From NCBI RefSeq assembly GCF_019649055.1, contig NW_026570248.1:992001-1056000 (forward strand): DNA of 64,000 nucleotides, given 5' to 3'. Below the pieces are notes generated by a model. That model saw nothing but the letters and a program-made list of their open reading frames with translations. It ran no database searches and was not told the DNA's origin. Every line of letters starts with the position of its first letter. The stretch's first letter is position 1. Of the stretch, positions 50,284 through 61,243 are shown one piece after another. A program made the translations under genes and the position numbers. This stretch comes from Paramacrobiotus metropolitanus. Lineage: Eukaryota; Tardigrada; Eutardigrada; Parachela; Macrobiotidae.

Positions 50284-53200
50284 ATGACTACCTTAGTCGA
50301 CGGTCGAAAGCGTTCGACCGCATCGCGCTCCGATTCTGCAAGCTATCCCCACATGCCGAATTTTGCCGATCCAGCCGACTATATCGACAATATCACTGAT
50401 GAAGGTGAGGAGCCCCAGTACCCATCCTCAGCGGGGTCGCGGGTTCTTCCACGTTTTTCTCGTCCTATTTTCGTGGAAATCAGGTGTCTGTATTTTTTTA
50501 CAGAATTATTACCTGATATCCAGAAATTGCGTCCCAATGAAACGACGGGAATGGAGAGTATCATCATCCTGGATGGACTGCCTATGGTGCCGCCGGAGCG
50601 CCTGGAGAAATTGAGGAACGTGGTCAAGAAGATTATGGTACAGCACGCAAACTTCGATGTGTCGGAATTGGAAATTATCAATGAGATTCATCCGATTGAT
50701 GAAAGTAACGTGTCCAAGGGGTAAGTTCAGATGGTGAATTGCTGGTATGTGTACGTAGTTGGTGTGGTTTGAGTATTTGGATTTTCCCTGGATTTGATGT
50801 TTTTCAGCTTCGCATTTTATGAGTTTGCTGATTCCGATGCGGAACCCTCGATAGCGGCCCGGGTTAAGAAGGCGATGAATGGATATAAATTTGACAAGCA
50901 GCATACATTATCTGTAGACTTCTTCGTGGATTTTGACAAGTAAGGCCGTGAAAGCTTTATCGATACAGTATATTCAATAAAAAACTTCATAAAAATTAAT
51001 GATAAATCGTTATTTGAGCTCGCGTATTTTTTCCATTCTGTCTAACGCAAATTCGGTAAGAAAAGTTTGTTAGAGATCCGAATTTTTAGATATATTTCGG
51101 TCCCGGATGAAGCGGAAGAGCCAACGGTTCAGGATTTCAAAGATCCCGTGAGTACTTTTCAAAAATTCGGAAATTTTCTTGTTTTTATTATTAATTTGGT
51201 TGTCGTTCAATAGGGGAATTTGCGCTATTGGCTAGAAAGTGAAGACTGTTATGATCATTACGCTGTCATATGGGGCGGCAACACAGGAACCGAAAAGATG
51301 ACGGCCTATGCGAATTCCCCCGTGGAACCCGCTCTGCTGCAAGAACGCGAGGTTTGTGGACAGTACTTGAAAATTAATGTTGAACAAGATTTTTTTATCA
51401 TGCTGTTTCAATCAATCTTTCTACTAATAATTATTTTTATTACAATAGACGTATTTTTGACTATCTAAGTGAGCGATCAATTTTTTTTATCAGAGTTCAT
51501 TTTTGAATTAAACGGTTATAAGTTATAACGTACGACAGTAAGTACTTCTTAAACACTTTCGATCCTGAAGTTCCGACTGCAAATTAAAGTAGTCTTCATA
51601 AAATATTACACCAACAGCCCGATAGCACTGCGTACTCGTATATAAGTGGAGATTCTGTAACACCATTTTGAAGTCAGGTGGAGGACGAGCGTGTAGCACA
51701 TTGGTTCTGCATGAATACGTTATTTTAGCACTGGACCGACCGATACGCCATTTGGTCACCCCTTGGCACCTACCTGGCCACCTTTCACCAGAAAGGAGTA
51801 GCTCTTTGGGGCGGACCAAACTTTGCGCAGATCACCCGTTTCAGCCACGAGGGAGTCATTAACGCATCATTTTCTCCTAATGAGCGGTAAATATACTACC
51901 AGTGCTTACGGTTAGTTTATTGGTCATCGATTGGTTTTGGTAGAAATGTTGATTCTTTTAATCAGGTCGGAAAACGAGAAAACATTTTTTGAAATGAAAA
52001 TTCTTTTTCCTAGATATCTTCTGACGATGCGCAACAAGCCCGAGCATCTGCCAGTTGACGAGCAGTGTCTGATACTGTGGGATGTGGTTACGTCGGCAAA
52101 AAAGAAGAGATTCCCCTGGAGCGAAAAGGACTCTCCGAATCCGAATTTTCTCAAGTGAGACCAGCGCATGCTGATGCTTATTTGATTGGTATTTGAATGC
52201 GGTTCACATTCCAGGTGGAGTCCGGACGAAAACTACTTTGCCACAATGACAAAGAACGAATGTATTAACATTTACAACACCAAGGTTAGTGGCAGTTATT
52301 TGATATGAACGGTTTTCCATGATTTCAAATACAGAAAGCTGTTCCTATTTACTGAAGTTTGTTCGATACGTAACCTTGTTTCAACGTTTTGATTGGACAT
52401 TGATATTGCAAGCCTGTTTCGAAAGTCGTGGGTATTTGCACACACTGTTTTCGTAGACTTTCTCTCGTGTTGTCCGCGATATCCCCGGCGTGGCAGATTT
52501 CTCATGGAGTCCGGCACACAATTATCTCGCATATTGGGTGCGGGAAAGTGACAACAAAGATGTACCGGCCCGAGTCGTTCTGCTGTACGTTCCTCTCGAC
52601 AAAGATAAGCCCATGGAGGAGATCCGCAGTAAACAGCTGTTCAGCGTCAAGGATTGTGAGTTCTACTGGCAGAAGAACGGCGATTACATGGCCGTCAAAG
52701 TGCAGCGTTATAAACATATCAAGAAAAAAGGCGCCGACAAGTTCGATTACGGTGGAATATTTCACAACCTCGAGATTTTCACCCTGATTAAGAGAAAGGA
52801 AGTCCCCGTAGAATCCATTGAGATACGAGGTGAGTAGAGTGTTCGGTTTTGGAAGTTATTGGTTGCAAGATTTGTTCGTTACCGAAATGGTAATTGCCTT
52901 GTAACTTAATTAGGATTACCGAATCTCATGGCAGTTGTTAGAGAAAGAGGTTGAATATATTTCGCAAGATCGGTCTGCATTTCGTAGCCATGTTGATAAT
53001 CTTTTTGTATCTCGGGGGTCTCTCCTCTTTTAGTAAAAAACTTCTGTTAAATACGGTTTCATTAAAATACAGTGGTTTACCAGAAAAACTTCGAATGAAT
53101 GTGTGGTTAACGTTTGCAGATCCCATCGTGGATTTATCCTGGGAGCCTAATGGCAGCAAATTAGTAGTGCTGACTGTGGCTGATTCAGTAACATCGACTA

Positions 53201-54684
53201 ATTTCTACAGTGGACGACAAGGCGCCACGTTCGAATTAGTTAGTAAGTGCCGTTTTCTACCGAAAAGTTGAAGGAATCTGGTAAGTTGAGATTTTTAACT
53301 ATCCGTGAACCTTCTTCTTCTTTACTTAGCTCGCATTTGCTTTATTAGATATTCTGCGATGTACGGTGGTTTATGATTTATCGATACTTTTGGCTGCATT
53401 TTTTACAGTTTAAGGTGATTATTATGGTTGAATGCGTTGTAGAAAAATTAGCGCTGCGGCACAAAGTGGAGAAAATCTCATGGTCACCTATGGGACAGTT
53501 CGTTGTTCTTCACACGGCTTCGAGGTACAGCATAATCGTATTTCTGACCGTGGGCTTTTAGAGACAGTGTGCCTTGCAGCGGAAGCGTCGGGTATTTAAT
53601 TTTTGTGGACACAGCCGATTTGTCAGTGCTGGCAGACGTGGAACACTTCCTGCTCTCTGACGTACAGTGGGATCCCACAGGACGCTACCTTACAGCTGTT
53701 ACATCCTCCTCGAATGTCGGAAATAGGGTAATAATTTTTGTTATTGGGTAGTAGCAAAGTAGTGCAATATTAGTACATTTTGTTTCTTGTTGTCTTCGTT
53801 GGTTTTTTTTTGTAAACAATCACTGATTTTATCGCTCGGTAAATGCTTATTGTAAATTTATAATGGCAATTTCTGTACTTTAAGACAGTGCAGTTGTTTC
53901 CGGCCTGTCCAGACTTAACATCCTTATAACTTTTGCTGATGTTCTTCAAAATATTTCGATTTTGTTCACCCAGAAATTTGTGGGAATTTACAGAAAGATA
54001 ACGGATTTACACTGTATTCCTTCCAAGGCCGCTATATCCGTAACGAGAAAGTAGACGGGTTGAGTATGTTCAGCTGGCGACCGAGACCCGTTTCCATTCT
54101 CCCAGCAGAAAAACTCAAAGATATCAAAAAGAACCTGAAGAAATACGCATCCGAATTCGAAACCAAGGATCGCTTGCTGGCATCAAAAGCCTCGAAGGTG
54201 GGTTGACTTACCTGCAGCGCACGAAAGCACAAAACCGTGATTTTGTGAAGCACAGAACCATGATTTTTAGGAAGTGTCGGAGCGGCGAAAACGCCAGATG
54301 ACAGAGATTACGGATTTTTTGACGGCAAAGCAGCGCTACTTCGAGCAGGGACGACACAAACGAGTGGCGCTAAGGCGAGGTGCGTATTTAGGTGCCTAAA
54401 TGTTCAAAAGTTTGCTAGGATTAGTGTAAAATAAAGAATTGGACGACTTTGCCTAATTTGAGTGCTTTTTGTAGTTTTTGTTCTTCAGTAACTTAGACGA
54501 GGTTACTTGATGGTATATATTTTTGCTGTTTTGTGATTTGGACCGATGATTGTGAATAATGTTAATTAGTATTCCTTTCTTACTATCAGGAATGGATACA
54601 GACGCGTTGGATGCCCATCCGGATGAGCTGGTGGAAGAGCAGCTTGAAGTGATGGTTAATATGACTTTTACTAACATCGAATAG
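50284..54684 (+). CDS. EIF3B: Eukaryotic translation initiation factor 3 subunit B (728 aa, 15 exons)
   Basis: Core eIF3 scaffold that binds eIF3a, eIF3g/i and the 40S subunit. Exons: 50284-50404, 50504-50720, 50808-50939, 51090-51147, 51214-51351, 51729-51886, 52014-52154, 52215-52284, 52457-52829, 53120-53242, 53443-53524, 53562-53727, 53994-54197, 54271-54379, 54590-54684. All joins keep frame. The RRM is seen as [19 protein letters not shown] and [19 protein letters not shown]. The nine-bladed propeller includes [101 protein letters not shown] and [15 protein letters not shown]. The C-terminus has [11 protein letters not shown] and [19 protein letters not shown]. Length is normal. The first exon is low-complexity acidic. 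The gene is intact, inside the duplicated unit and right beside repeat R3. Confidence 0.96.
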
Positions 54685-56067
54685 TTTGTCAAGCGTCATT
54701 TTCGTAGGTTTAGGTATACGTTGAATGGTAATCACATAGAATATTCGAATGAGACCTTCGGTGTTTTTTTCTTGTACTAATATGAATGTCGTTTGCTGCA
54801 TCTCCTGTCAACTTAGACTGACCTTCGGGCTATGGAGGTTGTATTGTGCTAATACGAGCTATTCATTCAGTATTGTGCTAATACGAGCCATTCAATAGAA
54901 TCATTCTCTATGCCAGAACTAATGCATTCGGATACAGTTCGCTGGATACAAAAAACTTCATTTTTTGTTTCGCAATATTAGCGTAAGCATGTTGCAGCAG
55001 ACAGGGTCATGTCATACAGTTTCTGAATTTCAACAAAACTTGCGAAAATCAGGTACTGAAATAAATAAAACCTGCGACTCGGCGAGTGCGCGCTGAAATA
55101 AGTAAAAGTGGAACAGAGAGATTCACAAGAGATGTGAGCAGGGCCATAGCAGGAATGGGAATGAAGGTCTGTTATATACAATACTCGTACAGACCAGAAC
55201 AGGTACATCCACTTGAGCGAATTCCAGTGTCTCAGACAGAACCCATCTTTGCGACAAGATCTCGGCATATCCTACTGGACTTTGACCGACCTACTCCTTG
55301 TTTACTTAGTCTGTGCAGTGTGCAGTTTAGACTATTCACTATTAAAGCCTAGTAATTTCTAAGTGGGTTTTTGGTTTTATGCATAGACCCCAGCGCGATC
55401 GCCTACCCTTCCACGCTCAGTTATTTTAGATCAGTATATATATACTCGCAACCGTAAATTTTCGCTCAGCGGCCTACGCGCCTGCATATTTAATTAATCT
55501 ATAATGCGTAGGGACACGAAGACGCAATAAAGGCTGTGTTTTTTTTTCATCTGCGCGTACACGTATAGTGGTAGCAGACAGACTGTACCGGTAATCTGTA
55601 CCATTCATACGGGGCTAGCTAGTAGCTACTTACCATTAGGTGATTTCTATACGCGTAGGCTTATAACGGTACAATAAATAATACAAGAAACAGCAATATT
55701 GCAGATATCTATGACTGCCTCCACACAGCCTGAAAATGAAAAACACGCCAACTGCGATGCAAAATGCGAAACTCAAAACAAATCTTAAAGAAGTATAAAT
55801 TTGCAGCCTGTTATGTCAGGCAAAGTTGATACAAATTACAATCGTCATGAAGTCATTTATCCATGCTTTGTATGAAAAGCATTATTATGGCAATCACAGG
55901 CAATTAGGAAATATATTTAAACTTCATTCATAATTATACTGCGAATCGGCACCAGCCAGATTTTTTTAAACGATTTATGAAAGGAAGGAAGTATTTAATC
56001 AATTTTACCAACCATCTACAAGGAATAGGTTCCACTGCAAAACCATTCAAGGATCGAGATGCCTTAC
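54685..56067. other. Intergenic region with a tandem repeat and a dispersed repeat
   Basis: No gene was recognised. GTATTGTGCTAATACGAGC occurs twice with a 29-bp period at 54842-54894. The segment 55363-55430 is shared with the insertion at 62296-62345. An AATAAA near 55056 is a possible distal poly(A) signal for eIF3B. Confidence 0.5.
55363..55430. repeat. Dispersed repeat shared with the CPOX copy B insertion
   Basis: TTGGTTTTATGCATAGACC and CCCAGCGCGATCG here correspond to TTGGTTTTATGCATCGACC and CCCAGCGCGATCG at 62301 onward. Weaker similarity continues to TCGCAACCG on both sides of the comparison. It is probably a fragment of the same interspersed element. Confidence 0.7.
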
Positions 56068-56435
56068 CTGGTCCTAGATAAAGGTCACACTGGATACCTT
56101 CTCTCATCAGTGATATCGCTTCCAGTGCCGCTTTTTGCATTTGACTCACACTGCAGCTATCACCGGCGTCCCGATAAATTTTTCTTAATCGGATTTCCGG
56201 CGGCAATATGTCGTCATGAACATAATCCAATCCTATATCTATTCCCGCCCGCTCCTACTTTGTCATGGTTCGTCAGGATCTCTCGTGAGCCTCGCTCCAG
56301 TATGACACAGATCGTTAAAGTTGTGATGTTTGAATTTGTATCCAAAGCAAAATGCCCACCCAAAAGCAACGACAGAAAACACTCATAAATAACGTTAACC
56401 GACAAACTGAAGCCAAACCAAGAATAACAATGCAT
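56068..56435 (-). pseudogene. Receptor-type guanylyl cyclase, first exon only (frameshifted fragment)
   Basis: The minus strand starts at an ATG at 56435 with a hydrophobic, signal-peptide-like stretch, then TTLTICVILERGS. After a single-base frame change near 56240 (an extra G in GGCGGGAATA), it continues with IDIGLDYVHDDILPPEIRLR and AALEAISLMREGIQCDLYLG, ending at a donor (GACCAG/GTAAGG) at 56068. This is the beginning of an ANF-receptor ligand-binding region as in receptor guanylyl cyclases. No further exon of the receptor, kinase-like or cyclase domains is found in the 1.3 kb downstream. It is a gene fragment; family call from the LALEDVN-like helix and LGPG motif, moderate confidence. 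Confidence 0.5.
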
Positions 56436-57072
56436 TCCCAGTTGAAGTCCGTAATATATACCGTACGCTTAGGTCATCAATTTGCTTAATCGGCAGTTAA
56501 ACCGATATAAACTACTCCGCATTTTACCGCACTACTCCTTAGTGTGATTTTATATAAATCCATCGTTTTTTAAAAGGTTCAAATCATAATGAAACGGTAT
56601 CATCAACCTGTCATTCCCGAACGCTGGCATTCCCAGTCCAAAATCACATCGTCGAACGTCGGAATTAATCACTGTCAATCGCATGAGGCCGGATATGGTA
56701 AACGAACGTTAGATCCCCTTCTACCGGTAAATCAAGCTAATGCAATCACTTTCAGTTCTTTACCAGGATGACCGCTTCTCGCCAATCAAATCAAGTCAAA
56801 CCAAGTGTGTTTATCATCGCAGGTACCAGTTTCAAATCGGCGGAAAATCGATGAAAAACCTACCACAGTTTATGATCCAATGAAATGAATTCCTGACAAG
56901 CGCCGAATATGGTAAGACGGGTAAGTACTTATGTTATGTTACGGATACTTATTGTCATTTAAAAACTCGTATTCAAAATCAATATCTTGCTCTTGTGCAT
57001 CCACAATTCCGAATATTTATTTTCTAAATAAATTATAACATTGAACCGATTTTTCGTTGTTCTTACGATGAT
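56436..57072. other. Spacer between gene fragments
   Basis: It contains a 60-codon plus-strand frame at 56589-56771 with no recognised similarity. A degenerate C-terminal 5-alpha-reductase exon might lie near 56885-56930 on the minus strand, but the match is too weak to call. Confidence 0.3.
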
Positions 57073-57558
57073 CTATAACATAAGTACGAGACACCATGCA
57101 TGATGACTGAGACCCCGCGGCACAAGGTTAGCCATGGTAAATATAGCGAATGCAAATCCCTGCAACTGCCAAGCGGCCAACGCAAAGCCCCACCATTCCA
57201 CAATTTCCCCGAAAGATTGGCCGCCGTAATGTAGTCGAACATGCCACCGTACGGATCTTGTAGGCTTTGGATCCATCGGATCGCAGATTACGCAGAATGT
57301 GATCCGAGTGGATGTTGATGAACAATCCGACGACGAAGAGTGCCACTCCCAGCAGAAACACAGGATCCGCCACATCCGGGATTGGTCCACGGAATTTCAG
57401 AATGCTGCGTGCTTGCATGTAGCCGTTATACGTGCAGAAAACGAATGCCATGAGAAAGGGAGCGAGAGGTGTCGGTTTGCCGCCACGAATCAGGAATGAA
57501 CAGAAAAATGTCCGCTGGAAATAATGCAACATGAAGAGTCCCGCCAGAATCTTGTTAG
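57073..57558 (-). pseudogene. Steroid 5-alpha-reductase (SRD5A1/2-like), internal fragment with two frame breaks
   Basis: A splice acceptor at 57560-57559 opens the exon. It reads NKILAGLFMLHYFQRTFF, LIRGGKPTPLAPFLMAFVF, FCTYNGYMQARSILKF and GLFINIHSDHILRNLRSDG, matching SRD5A1/2 from about residue 75. Near 57247 the frame changes (ATCCGTACGG, one base short of the expected Ile-Pro-Tyr-Gly) to GGMFDYITAANL. Near 57213 it changes again, one T short, to FGEIVEWWGFALAAWQLQGF. It ends HHAW then a stop at 57073, before the conserved C-terminus. The first about 75 residues, including TM1-2, and the last about 20 are absent nearby. The enzyme family reduces delta-4 steroids with NADPH; this copy cannot encode it as read. 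Confidence 0.8.
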
Positions 57559-57637
57559 CTGCAAATGTCGACAAATTATCAGTTAGCTGTTAGTAAAACT
57601 TTAACAAGCCGCCTTATCTCTCAGTTTTTTTGCTAAC

Positions 57638-59213
57638 CGAAATGATGCGTTTTAGGTTCAACTCCTGATGCGATAATTCCGTCAAAGAAACCGATGTATC
57701 TGCTGCGCCGTACTTGGACGCCGAAATCATTCGTCCATCTTCCAATACAAGTTGTTTAACATTGATCTGGAAATGGGTAACATATAGTCAGAGAGAAAGA
57801 ATCCAATGCGAAGCTTCGTTCTATTATACTCTAATTTTGTTAAAAATTGGGAAGAATACGTACATAAAATGTTCGCTGCGCTTTGTGCAATATCTCATTC
57901 TGAAACAAGGTGAAAATCGTATCTAGAAAGGCATAATTACCGCTTTCCCGTCTGAACCAAACAAAAGCAGCCCGCCATCGTGCACAATAGCGCCTTTTTT
58001 TATCCCATCCATCCCGACTTCTTTGCCTTTGGGTACGTCTCGGCGCCACATTTCGGATCCATATAGCGTAATAACCTGATTTAATAATTCAACTAAAGCT
58101 ACTGTTTCCGTTAGAACAGCGATGTGTCGACGTACTTTGCCATCGATCTTCGTCCATGCTCCCGGAACTTTATCGGTACCGCGGATAAGATTGTGGATTT
58201 CCCAGGCCGTCTTGTCAAAATTCACTTCACAGTCTTGTTTCTTGACAATTGGTTCGTAAGAGGCGCCTTTTCCGGTTGGACCACTCTGGGTGGGTGTTCG
58301 CTCGTCGCAATCAGCTGCACCGCTTCGTACTGAAAATCAAAGAAAAAATATTATTTCAAAAGAAAACATTTTAAAAAATTGCAATAAATTAAAGCAAAAC
58401 AAAATCAGTCAGCAACAGCAAACTCAGACAGATACTGTAAAATGGCGCAGCTTTTTAAGAAAACTTCCGAAATACACTCACAATTAAGTCCAGTTCTTTA
58501 GTCTTATTAATTCCAGCACTAAAACGCAAGACCGCTACCGATATCAAACTCCAAAACCCACGGATTATATCGAAAACCAAAAGACAGTCATGATTTCCGG
58601 GATATACTAAAGATCCCGGAAATCCACTTCAGCAAAGCCATGCACTTTGAAGCCTGAATATCCGGCTTCAGAGAGCTTTTTGCTGCACACGTCACGTGTA
58701 TCGTTCAAAAACAGCTGAATTTACTATTTTACCCTTAATCTAAAAATTTTAAAAGTTACCGCCACGAGAGTCAAATGCCAGAGCCCGTGATCCACAATAC
58801 AGATGAAACAACACCTACTTGTATACTTTTTATTTATTGCGCCTGCAATTTACATATATTACAATAAAAGATGTAGCAACATACAATCAAAGCTGTTATA
58901 AACTAAACTGCTATGGTTGCTAAACTTGAAGAAGTAAAAAACTTTGTAAAACCTAACAAAATACCAAACTGTAATATGACTGTCATTAAATTCCGAGCGA
59001 GTCAAGTCCGATGTTTTGAACAAATTTGTCTCGCCGGGAATCTACTGACCATATAACACAGTTTACGAACTGAATCTGAATTTACCATTGCTTTAATCCC
59101 TTCCGGAAATAAAAACCGATTGTACAAGGTGTCCACGGTGTCATTCTCCTGCACTTCGCACTCCTTTTGCAGCAGTCTCGGTCCCGTGTCCAAGCCACCA
59201 TCAGCCCAGAAAA
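57638..59213 (-). pseudogene. 10-formyltetrahydrofolate dehydrogenase (ALDH1L-like), middle exons only, one frame break
   Basis: Three exons on the minus strand: 59213-59086 ([35 protein letters not shown]), 58329-57941 (EAVQLIATSEHPPRVVQPEK, then FDKTAWEIHNLIRGTDKVPG, GGLLLFGSDGKAV) and 57766-57638 (INVKQLVLEDGRMISASKYG, SVSLTELSHQELNLKRI). These cover the second half of the formyltransferase domain and its C-terminal subdomain. The middle exon is 389 nt, one less than the 390 that both neighbouring phases demand; the missing base is in an A run near 58278. The catalytic N-terminal half, the acyl-carrier domain and the aldehyde dehydrogenase domain are all absent. The remaining 477 bp up to the duplication junction hold no earlier exon. 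Confidence 0.82.
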
Positions 59214-59689
59214 CTGTCAGTCGTGCTTTTTATCACCATGCATCAGTGTCCTTCAAAAAAACACATATTATGTATGTCCAATCGTTTACCGTGCTCTGGA
59301 TTCGTATGAAATAGAAATCTCAAATGATTATGCCACTTTACAATAATGCCTATGCAAATTGTGGCGCTTTACCACACTCATATACCCACGATAATTTTTG
59401 GAATACCTTAGGATACAAGAAGGCCAAAAGTCTGATAATAACAGCATAATTTTTACCAGTTAATTGACGATGCTCTGCGGTGCTTTAGCAAGAGAGATGG
59501 ATGGTAAATAATACTTTGGTACTTGGGATACTGAATAATATCCATAGGAATTAACTGCGAACAGAATGGCAGGACATTCAGTTCCGCTCCGAGGGACTTG
59601 TAATACACCTATTCCGCGGGATTGGTAAAACAAGATTTTGTAAAATCGAAGCGCAACAAAGCACGACAAAAATCAGTCGTACTCTAAGG
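59214..59689. other. Spacer between the FDH fragment and the duplication junction
   Basis: No coding sequence was recognised. It should carry the next upstream FDH exon if the gene were complete, and it does not. Confidence 0.5.
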
Positions 59690-61243
59690 TTGTTAGGCAA
59701 ATTCCTGTCAGGAACATAATCCGTATCAACATGAGCATGTGCCACTGGCAGCGGCCTGAATGGTGGAAGCAGGAAAAGAAGCGGAAGCTGAATGGATACT
59801 TATTGGCTAAGCAGTCAGTCAACGTTCATTTACGTCACTGATGGGAGTTTTTCCCGCAGCATCGTTTCGCATCCGAAAGAAGCTGCAGCGATTATCATGT
59901 CAGCGCTGTGGCGGCGCATGTGCTCCGGTGTGGAGATGTTAATCAGCTCCAACTGTTCCTACTCTAATATGTGGAATGCGGAGCGCGGACCAGCACATCG
60001 ACCGAGCATTCCGCATCGATTGTAAGCTTACAGAGTTGTAATATAGACATACAGTTTCGGTGACGTGGAAAGTCGCAAAAACGATCAAACAACGTTGCAG
60101 CGGCGTATTTAAGCGTTTTCTACGGTAGCGCTACTTGGCTAGCTGCTTATGATTTTTGTAAGGTGATGCGTTTCATGGTTAAAAAAAGAGTGCAGTGATT
60201 ACAGCCTTACAGCCTTCCTGTCGTTCTTCAAAATGTCGATGAGTATACGTCAGCCGCGTATATTCCAGATTATCAGTACGAAAATTCGTTTTACTATTTT
60301 CTCACCACAAGTAGCGTCGAAAAGCTTCCTTATCTGCAAGATTAGAAAGTAGTTTAAAAAGGCAGCATCATCAGTTTTGCGATACTATGAAAGTCCAGTT
60401 TCCTAACCATAAGCCGAAGTACTATCGATAGAAGTACACCATCATTGCAAATTAATCAAGCTTCCAATTCTTCGATTCAGCATCACCATTATATTGTAAG
60501 CAAAAAGTCCTGCAGATCTAGGACCCTCAATACATTTCAAAGAATGTTTCATATTAAACGTAATTCTGAAGTGTTCCCAAGCAGATCGTTTGGCACCTGA
60601 CGATTTCAGTAGAGTACCTTTCCTGATACTGCTAGATGGCCCAGCGATGACCTTTTATACTTAAGCTTAGTACAATTAATGCAAAACACTCGGCCAATTT
60701 TTTGTTGCTTCTGTTTGTAAGACAAGTTCACGTAACCAAAAACCCATGCTATTTAGCCACAAAAAGCGCATGAAGGTTCTTTGATACAACTACCGCGAAA
60801 AAGTTTGGATGGCTGATACCGCGAAAAAGTTTGGATGACTGACCATGATCACTGGACACAGCTGCGTATACCGGACCATGACGTGACGCTTCTCGTTTGA
60901 CTACCGCAAAAATAAATTAAATCAACACACAATTCCAGATGATTTTGATCGTTCAAACAACACAAACCCAGCACTCATAAAATTTTTATTGGATCTATTA
61001 CACCGTGGTTGTTTCAAACGAAAAATGGATTATACTCTGTACACCCACCTTTCCAGTACCGACTGCTTGCTATAACGACACTTTTATTTTGTATTGTACT
61101 GATAGATGAACTGGAGTCCTCATGTAATAATTTTGCATACTTTTCAGTGTCGAGATATTTTTATCTTGTACAACCCGTGGTCAAGATTTCACGATAACTA
61201 CTGCGTGACCTTTGTCCTCCAGTCTGCTGGGCCGAGCAAAAGT

